14,220 nt of DNA, taken from contig JAMCRS010000254.1 in the NCBI GenBank assembly GCA_023380675.1, positions 1 through 14,220 on the forward strand. The letters are read 5' to 3'. The notes beneath the pieces were generated by a model. The model was not told the DNA's origin. It worked only from the letters and a program-made list of their open reading frames with translations, and did not search any database. The position numbers were made by a program, and so were the translations under genes. Source of the stretch: Chloroflexota bacterium. Lineage in GTDB: Bacteria; Chloroflexota; Anaerolineae; UBA4142. Below, in pieces: positions 8,514 through 14,220 of this stretch; the first letter of the stretch is position 1, and the number at the start of each line of letters is the position of its first letter.

Positions 8514-9842
8514 CTAGACGAGCCGTGTGATCAAGACCTTTTCGATCTTGGGGCCTTTCATCTCGGTGATCGTCAGGCGAACGTTGTCCACTCTCATCTG
8601 CTCGCCTTCCTTGGGTATCCGGCGAAGGGCGTACAGGATATAGCCGGCGATCGTCTGATAGTTCTCGCTTTCGGGGACGTGCATGCCCAATTGTTCGTTC
8701 ACCTCCTCGACGCGCAGCTGCGCGTCGATCTGCGTGGTGCGCTCGTCGATCGTCTCCACCTGCGGCTCCTCGTCGCCGAGCTCGTCGCTGAGGCGTCCGA
8801 CGATCCGCTCGATCAGCGCTTCCAGCGTCACCATTCCGGAGGTGCCGCCGAATTCGTCGATGACGACCGCGAGTTGAGTGTTGCGCGCCTGCATTTCGGC
8901 GAACAGGCGCCCGATCGTCTTGGACTCGGGAACGAAATAGGCCGGCCGGGCGAGCTCGCGCGCGGTCTGGTCGAGCGCGGCCGCGCCCTGGCTCGAGATC
9001 GCGCGGAGCACGTCCTTGATCGATAGAAATCCGGTGATGTTGTCGACGCCGTTCGAGTAAACCGGAAAGCGCGTGTGGCTGGCCGCGCTGTACGTTTGCA
9101 CAAAGTCGGCGATCGTGGTATCCTCCTCGACGGCGATCATGTCGGGACGCGGCGTCATCACCTCGCCCACCAGCTTGTCGTCGAACTCGATCACGTTGTG
9201 CAGCATCTCTTTCTCACGCGGTTCGAGGGCGCCGCTCTGTTCGGTTTCGGCGATGAGCTGCTTGAGCTCCTCCACGCTGTAAACGGTCTGGTGGGCGCCG
9301 AGCGGCTTGACGCCGAGCAGCCGAACGACCCTGCCGGTCGCGTCGTCCAGCAGCGCGATGATCGGGCGCAGCAGAACATCAAACAAGGCGACCGCGCGCG
9401 CGGTGAACAGTGCGAAGCGGTCGGGTGACCGCATGGCGACGATTTTCGGAGTCTGCTCCCCGAGAACGATGTGAGCCGACGTGATGGCGACAAATGCAAT
9501 CGCCAGGCCAATGCCTGGCGCAACGCCGTTCGCGATCGGCGAATCCGGCGCCAAGGAGAACAACAGCCGGATGACCTCGGCGGCGACGTTCTCGCCCACC
9601 CAGCCGAGCCCGAGGCTCGCGATGGTGACTCCGATCTGAGACGCGGCCAGCACCCGATCCGTGTCCGCCAATAGCCTCTGGACCAGCGCCGCGGTCGCGC
9701 TCCCCTTGGAAGCCAGTTGATCGATGCGGGCGTGCGGGACCGTAACGTATGCAAACTCGACGGAAACGAAGAATCCGTTCGCCGCAAGCAACACCGCCAT
9801 TACCCCGACTTGAACGACGAGCAGCGCAAGCTCTGGGTTCAT
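8514..9842 (-). CDS. CNNM/CorC-family membrane protein (DUF21, CBS pair, CorC_HlyC domain)
   Basis: The 442 residues follow the standard order of this family, often labelled hemolysin C-like. An N-terminal DUF21 membrane domain (about 5-195) has GWVGE (80-84) and LGEQTPK (127-133). A CBS pair (about 224-345) has VMTPR (228-232), RFPVY (258-262) and VIDEFGGTSG (327-336). The CorC_HlyC domain (about 355-440) is at the end. Characterised members transport or control Mg2+ and other divalent cations in the inner membrane, with nucleotide sensed by the CBS pair; the exact ion here is inferred. The ATG has GAGGAG (9857-9852) nine bases upstream. It is the first gene of the three-gene leftward operon, directly behind the promoter at 9864-9891. 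All domains are complete. Confidence 0.93.
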   Translation of the reverse strand: MNPELALLVVQVGVMAVLLAANGFFVSVEFAYVTVPHARIDQLASKGSATAALVQRLLADTDRVLAASQIGVTIASLGLGWVGENVAAEVIRLLFSLAPDSPIANGVAPGIGLAIAFVAITSAHIVLGEQTPKIVAMRSPDRFALFTARAVALFDVLLRPIIALLDDATGRVVRLLGVKPLGAHQTVYSVEELKQLIAETEQSGALEPREKEMLHNVIEFDDKLVGEVMTPRPDMIAVEEDTTIADFVQTYSAASHTRFPVYSNGVDNITGFLSIKDVLRAISSQGAAALDQTARELARPAYFVPESKTIGRLFAEMQARNTQLAVVIDEFGGTSGMVTLEALIERIVGRLSDELGDEEPQVETIDERTTQIDAQLRVEEVNEQLGMHVPESENYQTIAGYILYALRRIPKEGEQMRVDNVRLTITEMKGPKIEKVLITRLV

Positions 9843-9863
9843 CGTGAAACTCTCCTCGAATCC

Positions 9864-9891
9864 ATTATATCACATCCCCCAGGTTAACCAA
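9864..9891 (-). promoter_or_regulatory. Sigma-70-type promoter for the leftward operon
   Basis: Read on the - strand there is a perfect -10 TATAAT (9869-9864), preceded by a TG one base upstream (extended -10). A partial -35 TTGGTT (9891-9886) lies 16 bases before it. The expected transcription start is near 9857, right at the GAGGAG ribosome site of the 8514-9842 gene. The leader would be only about 15 bases. Confidence 0.75.
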
Positions 9892-9897
9892 TAATCG

Positions 9898-10842
9898 ATG
9901 AACACCCCAGGAGCCGAGTACGTCGCAAGCGCGCCGGGAAAGGTGATTTTGTTCGGAGAGCACGCCGTCGTCTACGCCCGCCCCGCCGTCGCCGTCCCCG
10001 TTTTCCAGGTCCGCGCGCAAGCCGCCGTCCGGCGGCTCGTCGGACGGGTCCAGATCGACGCCGCCGACATCGGGCAGAACCTCGACCTTCAGCACGCCGC
10101 CGGCGACAATCCGATCGCCGCCATCATTCACAAGACTTGCGCGCGTTTGGGGGTCGCACCAGCGGACCTGCGAGTCCAGGTTCGGTCCACCATTCCGGTC
10201 GCACGGGGGCTCGGAAGCGGCGCGGCGGTCTCCGTGGCCGTCGCGCGCGCGCTGGCCGGGTATTACGCGATTGAATTGTCGAACGAGGAGATTTCCGGTC
10301 TCGCGTACCAGGTGGAGTTGCTGCACCACGGCACGCCGAGCGGGATCGACAACACGGTCATCGCCCGCGGCGAGCCGGTGTATTTCATCAAGGGACGACC
10401 GATCGAGTCCTTTCGCGTGGCAAGGCCGTTCGTCGTCGTCATCGCCGATACCGGCGTCGCCGCGCCGACCAAGGTCGCGGTCGGCGACGTCCGTCGCGCG
10501 TGGGAGAACGATACCGAGCGGTTCGAGCGGCTGTTCGACCAGATCGGCGCGATTGCGTCCGAGGGGCGCACGGCCATCGAGCGCGGCGACGTCGACGCGC
10601 TGGGACCGCTCATGAACGCGAACCAGGCCCTGGCGCGCGAGATCGGCGTTTCCTCTCCCAAAATCGAAGCTCTGGTCGACGCGGCCCGCGCAGCGGGCGC
10701 TGCGGGGGCCAAGCTGTCTGGTGCCGGACGGGGGGGCAACGTGATCGCCCTGGTGAACGAGGGGAATCGAGAACGAGTCGAGGAGGCGTTGAAGAACGCG
10801 GGCGCCGTGCGCTTGATCGCAACACGAATCGAGTCGAACTAG
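9898..10842 (+). CDS. mvk: Mevalonate kinase
   Basis: Phosphorylates mevalonate to 5-phosphomevalonate with ATP in the mevalonate route to isoprenoids, in the cytosol. It is a GHMP-family kinase of 314 residues, the usual length. Motif 1 is SAPGKVILFGEHAVVY (11-26, with K15). Motif 2 is the ATP loop PVARGLGSGAA (100-110). HGTPSGID (144-151) carries the catalytic Asp151, and motif 3 is KLSGAGRGGN (272-281). The HGTPSGIDN and FGEHAVVY patterns favour mevalonate kinase over phosphomevalonate or homoserine kinase. The ATG at 9898 has no clear Shine-Dalgarno, and no alternative start exists before motif 1, so the message may be leaderless or weakly initiated. It is divergent from the promoter at 9864-9891 and convergent with the ylxP-like gene. 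No other mevalonate-pathway gene is nearby. Most bacteria use the MEP pathway instead; Chloroflexota are among those known to use mevalonate. Confidence 0.93.
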   Translation: MNTPGAEYVASAPGKVILFGEHAVVYARPAVAVPVFQVRAQAAVRRLVGRVQIDAADIGQNLDLQHAAGDNPIAAIIHKTCARLGVAPADLRVQVRSTIPVARGLGSGAAVSVAVARALAGYYAIELSNEEISGLAYQVELLHHGTPSGIDNTVIARGEPVYFIKGRPIESFRVARPFVVVIADTGVAAPTKVAVGDVRRAWENDTERFERLFDQIGAIASEGRTAIERGDVDALGPLMNANQALAREIGVSSPKIEALVDAARAAGAAGAKLSGAGRGGNVIALVNEGNRERVEEALKNAGAVRLIATRIESN

Positions 10843-10906
10843 ACCCGGCTCAAACGACAGGCCGGCGAGCGAGCCCAAGCTTGTTCCCCGTTCGCGGACG
10901 CCCGGC

Positions 10907-11191
10907 TCACCAGTACTCGAGACTATAGTCCGCGATGACGGCATCCATCCGCATCCGCTCGATGGCGTCGATCACCTTCTGAAGCAGCCCCTGCGCATAG
11001 TCCCGGTCCCCCGAGACGCATACGATCCCCAGAGTCGCATTTTGCCAGGCGTCGAGCGAGTCCACTTCCGCAATCGAAACGTTGAAGGAACGGCGAACGC
11101 GTGCCGTGAGCGACCGGACCACGCGCCGTTTATCTTTGAGAGAATGGCTCGAAGGGATATCGAGCTCGAGGGTACATACGCCGACGACCAT
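10907..11191 (-). CDS. ylxP: YlxP/DUF503 family protein
   Basis: Small protein of 94 residues, the family's usual size. It opens MVVGVCTLELDIP and continues SSHSLKDKRRVVRSL (14-28), FNVSIAEVD (36-44) and TLGIVCVSGD (53-62), the well-conserved DUF503 pattern. The fold is a small alpha/beta sandwich; the function is not firmly established. Members are often encoded next to infB and rbfA in translation operons, which hints at a ribosome-related role. Here the gene instead lies 51 bases behind the aldolase on the same strand, so it may be the last gene of that transcript. The ATG has no strong ribosome site. Only 64 bases separate its stop from that of the converging mevalonate kinase gene, and I see no terminator hairpin with a T-run there. 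Confidence 0.88.
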   Translation of the reverse strand: MVVGVCTLELDIPSSHSLKDKRRVVRSLTARVRRSFNVSIAEVDSLDAWQNATLGIVCVSGDRDYAQGLLQKVIDAIERMRMDAVIADYSLEYW

Positions 11192-11242
11192 TGCAAGTTT
11201 TAGCTCTTTCGGATTTACGAGCCGGTCTCATCCATCAGAAGG

Positions 11243-12136
11243 TCACTGCAGCGCGCGGCGAACCTCGGATTCGATCAGCGCCTCGAGCCGTGACCCATCG
11301 ACCTGCGGCGTCGCGTTCAGCCGGGACGGGTGGCGCTCGCTCACCGGGCAGGCATTGCACTCGGCGCACACGTCGCGTCCCATCTTGGCAAATACGGTCT
11401 GGCGCATCCCGGCGATCTTCTCGATCGCCTCAGGCGGCAGCAGCGCCGGCGGCGCGTTGAGCGCTTGCTGTGCGGCCAGCGTCACCTGTGCCGAGTGCTC
11501 GACCCGCTCGAGCCGCATGTACGCATCCCAGAGGGTCGGGCCGACGGTCACCGTGCCGTGCCGGTCCAGGACGATGGCGTCGTACTTTTTTATCAGCTCC
11601 CGAACGGCCGTCGGCCCCTCCGAGCTAGCGGGCGTCGCATACGGCGCGGTGGGAATGGTGCCGAGATCGTAGAGCACTTCGGGCAGCGTACACTTGGCGA
11701 GCGAGATGCCGGCGAGAGTGCAGGCGATCGTCATCGGCGGATGCGCGTGAATGACGGCCCGCACGTCCGCGCGCTGCCGATAGCACTCGAGATGGATGCG
11801 GATCTCTGAGGAAGGGGCAAGGTCGCGCGAGGGTCCGAAGGTCGGACCGACCTTGTTGCCTGCCAGGTCGACGACGAGCAACTGCTCCGGATCGAGAAAC
11901 CCCTTGCTAAATCCGGTCGGCGTTACGAGCAGCCGCTCGCGATCGAGCCGGACGGAGAGATTGCCGTCGCCGGCCGCGACCATTCCCTTTTGGTGAATGA
12001 GCCGGCCGATTTCGACGATGCGTTGGCGAAGTTCGCGTTCAGTTTGCAGATCCACGCTGTGCCCCAAACCGGATGCCGGGTGCCCGGACGAAGCGAACGG
12101 ACCGCTGGTCTCGGCGCGGACGCCGGTCAACCGCAT
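11243..12136 (-). CDS. Class II aldolase (L-fuculose/L-rhamnulose phosphate aldolase type) with cargo-like C-terminal tail
   Basis: Would split a deoxysugar 1-phosphate into dihydroxyacetone phosphate and lactaldehyde, using zinc. Residues below count from the ATG at 12136. The phosphate-binding GDGNLS is at 57-62 and TPTGFSKG at 72-79. SSE carries the catalytic-type Glu111. Zinc ligands are HAH (130, 132) and the His of RHG (193). The catalytic domain ends near 228. The tail beyond it is unusual for simple fuculose aldolases (about 215 residues): it has CAECNAC (three Cys, 257-263), a variable linker, then a short amphipathic helix (281-297) resembling a microcompartment encapsulation peptide. 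The first 27 residues look non-conserved. A GTG at 12055, just before DLQTERELRQRI, is a plausible real start. It lies in the same frame as the GH1 remnant upstream, separated by that remnant's stop and five codons. The family is firm; the exact sugar is inferred. Confidence 0.88.
   Translation of the reverse strand: MRLTGVRAETSGPFASSGHPASGLGHSVDLQTERELRQRIVEIGRLIHQKGMVAAGDGNLSVRLDRERLLVTPTGFSKGFLDPEQLLVVDLAGNKVGPTFGPSRDLAPSSEIRIHLECYRQRADVRAVIHAHPPMTIACTLAGISLAKCTLPEVLYDLGTIPTAPYATPASSEGPTAVRELIKKYDAIVLDRHGTVTVGPTLWDAYMRLERVEHSAQVTLAAQQALNAPPALLPPEAIEKIAGMRQTVFAKMGRDVCAECNACPVSERHPSRLNATPQVDGSRLEALIESEVRRALQ
11246..11296 (-). other. Putative encapsulation peptide at the aldolase C-terminus
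   Basis: The last 17 residues, GSRLEALIESEVRRALQ, form a short amphipathic helix with Leu/Ile/Val spaced on one face (L284, L287, I288, V291, L295). A Pro/Asn/Thr-containing linker separates it from the enzyme. Known encapsulation peptides, such as the first 18 residues of PduP, have the same pattern. This is inference from pattern; targeting is not shown by sequence alone. Confidence 0.55.
11348..11368 (-). other. CxxCxxC cluster in the aldolase tail
   Basis: Three cysteines spaced C-x2-C-x2-C (residues 257, 260 and 263 of the aldolase) sit between the catalytic domain and the terminal helix. The catalytic zinc already has its three His ligands elsewhere in the protein. The cluster might bind a second metal or an Fe-S centre, or form redox-active pairs; sequence alone does not decide. 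Confidence 0.5.
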
Positions 12137-12151
12137 CACACGTAGGCTGAT

Positions 12152-12829
12152 TCATTCGGTGCGTTCCCCATACACGATCTCCCCCATCCCCAAGGGAAAC
12201 CGCAGGCGCCCGTCGACCATGGCGAGCAATACGAGATTGTTGTACGCATGGTGCTGCATCCGTGCGATCACTCGGTTGAGGCGAGAGCGCGGATTCTGCG
12301 GAAGCAGCGGGCGAATGCTGTGCGCGACGCCTACTCGAGCGTTTGGCTGCAAGCGATGGATCGCGTCATATGCCGCCGCGTGCGCTCTGAGCATATTCGC
12401 GCCTACTCGCATCGCGAGCCGCACGTCCTTTCGCCCGGGAGGCCAATTGCCGTTCAAATAGCCGGCATAGACGTAGACGGTCGGCTCGTTGATCGTGATC
12501 CAAAAGTCACACAGGTCGCCGAATTCCTGGACGGCTCTTGCCGCATAGCGCTCAAAGAGCGGGACGACGTCCCGATTCTCCCACGCACGTTTGGCCGCCA
12601 GCCAGCGCGGATTCGTGAAATGGTGGAGCGTTATCAGCGATTTCGCGAGCAAGTCCCCTCGATAACGTTCACCCTTCCAGCAGTCGCACGCGACGGTCGA
12701 GCGGTCTTGGTTGCGGATCCGGCCGGGCTGCTGTTCCCAGTCCGACCAATCGCTGTTGGCGCTGGCACCTTCCACCTGGTGCGCGGCGGTCGCGGTGCCC
12801 CATAGAAAACCATCCGGGAAACTCTGCAT
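12152..12829 (-). pseudogene. Truncated and internally deleted family 1 glycoside hydrolase (beta-glucosidase type)
   Basis: The 225-residue frame starts at the ATG at 12829, giving MQSFPDGFLWGTATAAHQVEG, the classic GH1 N-terminus. TLHHFTNPRW (68-76) and TINEP (112-116) with acid/base Glu115 are present. Two parts are missing. Between GDLLAKS and LITLHHF (junction near residue 64, about 12637) roughly 55-70 residues of a normal GH1 are gone, including the usual FSIEWSRI stretch. The protein also ends after GMGEIVYGERTE, where intact enzymes of about 400-480 residues go on to LNYYTR and the nucleophile Glu in TENG. Lacking the nucleophile and part of the barrel, it cannot be an active retaining glycosidase. 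The reading frame has stayed open, so the loss is recent or an assembly collapse. It starts 8 bases after the aldehyde dehydrogenase stop, so it sits within that operon. Confidence 0.8.
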
Positions 12830-12837
12830 CGCCGCGC

Positions 12838-14220
12838 TCAGACGATCCGAAACGCGTCGACGAGAACGCAACGGCGTTCGCGCGTGAACGTGCGCGGACG
12901 CGTCATCCCCTCCCCGGTGTACCCCGCGATCGAAAACGAGGTGAAACCTTCTCCGCCGTAGCCGAGTCCAGCCAGGCACGGACCGTTCTTGACGAAGATC
13001 GAAACGTTGATCTCTTTCGCCATCCGGCTCAGATGGTCCAAATGCCGCGAGTGCATCACCGCGGTGTGCCGCCGGCCGCCCTCGACCGCGATCGCGAAAT
13101 CGATCGCGTCGTCTGCGCTCGGCACGCGCACGAGCGGAAGAATGGGCATCATTTGTTCCGTCCAGACCAGCGTGTGCTCGCGCGGCACTGGCGCGATTCC
13201 CAGCCGTACGTCGTCGCTCACCGTCACGCCGATCTCTTTCAGAATCACAGCGGGGTTCTGGCCGATCAGCTTCTTGTTCAGACCGGTCGGCTTGCCCGGC
13301 TTTACCGGCTCGGCAAAAATCACCTTCTCCAGTCGCGTGATCTCTTCCGGAGTCAGGATGCGGCAGCCAAGGCCGCGCAGCGCCGCGATCAGCCGGTCCG
13401 CGATCGTGTCGACGACGATCAAATTCTTTTCGTCCGTGCAGATGATGTTGTTGTCGAACGATGCGCCCTTGATAATGTCACGCGCGGCCTGATCGACGTC
13501 CGCCGTCTCGTCCACGACGATCGGAGGGTTGCCGGGGCCGGCGCAAATGGCGCGTTTGCCCGACTGCATGGCGACGTGCACGACCGCCTCTCCTCCGGTC
13601 ACCATGGTGAGCGCGGTGCCGGGGTGCTTCATCAGCTCCTGTGCGCTCTCGATCGTCGGCTCGGCCACGGCGCAGACCAGGTTGGCCGGACCGCCGGCCT
13701 CGACAATAGCCTGATTGACGACGGCGACCGCACGCCCGGAGCATTCCTTGGCGCTCGGGTGCGCGTTGAACACCACCCCGTTCCCGCCGGCGATCATCGC
13801 GATCGAGTTGTTGATCACGCTCGCGGTGGGATTCGTGACCGGCGTGATCGCGCCGATCACGCCAAACGGAGCGCGTTCCAAGAGCGTCAAGCCGCGGTCG
13901 CCGCTCATCGCGGTCGGTTCGAGGTCCTCTACTCCCGGCGTCTTGTTGGTGACGAGAAGGTTTTTCTCGATCTTGTCCTCGTAGCGTCCCAGGCCGGTCT
14001 CGCGCCAGGCCGCCCACGCCAGGAGCTGCGCGTTCTCCCGCAGCCGCTCGCGCAGATGCGCGATCACCTCCTTGCGTTTCTCCAGCGGCAGGGCCACCCA
14101 CATGACCTGCGCGCGCGACGCCGCCTGCACGGCGCGGGTAATGTCCGGGAACAAGCCGGCAGCGGGAGCTGCGCTGGCGCCGCGCTCCTTGAGCTCCGCC
14201 ATGACGTACTGGACAATATT
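12838..14220 (-). CDS. CoA-acylating aldehyde dehydrogenase, EutE/PduP type (5' end beyond the window)
   Basis: Oxidises an aldehyde with NAD+ and coenzyme A to an acyl-CoA; with the neighbouring aldolase the likely substrate is lactaldehyde. Counting from the internal ATG at 14202, the sequence shows APFGVIGAITPVTNPT (111-126), FNAHPSAKEC (145-154), the catalytic Cys255 in NNIICTDEK, and the typical C-terminus TFTRERRCVLVDAFRIV (438-454). There is no stop between 14202 and the window edge. The upstream codons read NIVQYV and run into MAELKERG and then an Ala/Pro-rich linker. That is the pattern of the second half of an N-terminal encapsulation peptide, so the true start lies beyond the edge and this ATG is probably not it. 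It is the first visible gene of the leftward operon 14220-10907. EutE and PduP types are hard to tell apart here. The family is very confident. Confidence 0.93.
   Translation of the reverse strand, partial: NIVQYVMAELKERGASAAPAAGLFPDITRAVQAASRAQVMWVALPLEKRKEVIAHLRERLRENAQLLAWAAWRETGLGRYEDKIEKNLLVTNKTPGVEDLEPTAMSGDRGLTLLERAPFGVIGAITPVTNPTASVINNSIAMIAGGNGVVFNAHPSAKECSGRAVAVVNQAIVEAGGPANLVCAVAEPTIESAQELMKHPGTALTMVTGGEAVVHVAMQSGKRAICAGPGNPPIVVDETADVDQAARDIIKGASFDNNIICTDEKNLIVVDTIADRLIAALRGLGCRILTPEEITRLEKVIFAEPVKPGKPTGLNKKLIGQNPAVILKEIGVTVSDDVRLGIAPVPREHTLVWTEQMMPILPLVRVPSADDAIDFAIAVEGGRRHTAVMHSRHLDHLSRMAKEINVSIFVKNGPCLAGLGYGGEGFTSFSIAGYTGEGMTRPRTFTRERRCVLVDAFRIV
14179..14220 (-). other. Putative N-terminal encapsulation peptide of the aldehyde dehydrogenase (partial)
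   Basis: The 14 codons from the edge read NIVQYVMAELKERG, an amphipathic helix with I, V, V and L on one face. The Ala/Pro-rich linker ASAAPAAG follows before the enzyme starts at about LFPDI. Microcompartment aldehyde dehydrogenases carry such a helix at this end. The first part lies outside the window. Confidence 0.6.

Noticed and set aside
10876..10883. CAAGCTTG palindrome between mvk and ylxP
   Set aside because: An 8-base palindrome with no loop and no T-run; not a terminator and too short to call an operator.
10844..10909. 9-base direct repeat CCCGGCTCA (10844-10852 and 10901-10909) in the convergent gap
   Set aside because: Short, GC-rich and single-copy pair; the second copy overlaps the end of the ylxP coding sequence. 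No sign of an attachment site.
12830..12979. 50-codon upstream extension of the GH1 frame
   Set aside because: It runs through the end of the aldehyde dehydrogenase gene in another frame and is Arg/His-rich. The GH1 N-terminal motif begins right at the ATG at 12829.

Overview
The window is GC-rich, densely coding bacterial chromosome with no rRNA, tRNA, CRISPR array or insertion sequence that I can see. A mevalonate kinase, an ABC ATPase fused to a cyclic-nucleotide-binding domain and a YlxP/DUF503 protein together suggest Chloroflexota or a neighbouring phylum. That placement is inference, because no phylogenetic marker gene is present.

Region 1 (1-4887, + strand) is an export operon. It holds an ABC ATPase carrying a C-terminal cyclic-nucleotide-binding-like domain, a two-module FtsX/MacB-type permease that overlaps it by 8 bases, and a lipoprotein adaptor of the HlyD/MacA type. 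A strong hairpin terminator at 4850-4887 closes it. The three products should assemble into one MacAB-like machine.

Region 2 (5097-9842, - strand) reads leftward from a promoter with a perfect TATAAT at 9864-9869. Its genes are a CNNM/CorC-type membrane protein (DUF21-CBS-CorC_HlyC), a large protein with a pyruvate phosphate dikinase-type ATP-binding domain but no phosphohistidine domain, and a flippase-like integral membrane protein coupled to it by a GTGA overlap. I see no shared pathway linking the three.

Region 3 (9898-10842, + strand) is a lone mevalonate kinase, divergent from region 2. No other mevalonate-pathway gene is in the window.

Region 4 (10907-14220, - strand) is the most interesting. 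It reads leftward from the window edge: a CoA-acylating aldehyde dehydrogenase of the EutE/PduP type, a broken family 1 glycoside hydrolase, a class II sugar-phosphate aldolase and a YlxP/DUF503 protein. The aldehyde dehydrogenase reads open to the window edge through a stretch that looks like the second half of a microcompartment encapsulation peptide. The aldolase ends in a similar short amphipathic helix behind a variable linker. Together they look like the cargo end of a bacterial microcompartment locus for fucose/rhamnose-type sugars (sugar phosphate to lactaldehyde to lactyl-CoA). The shell genes would lie just beyond the right edge.
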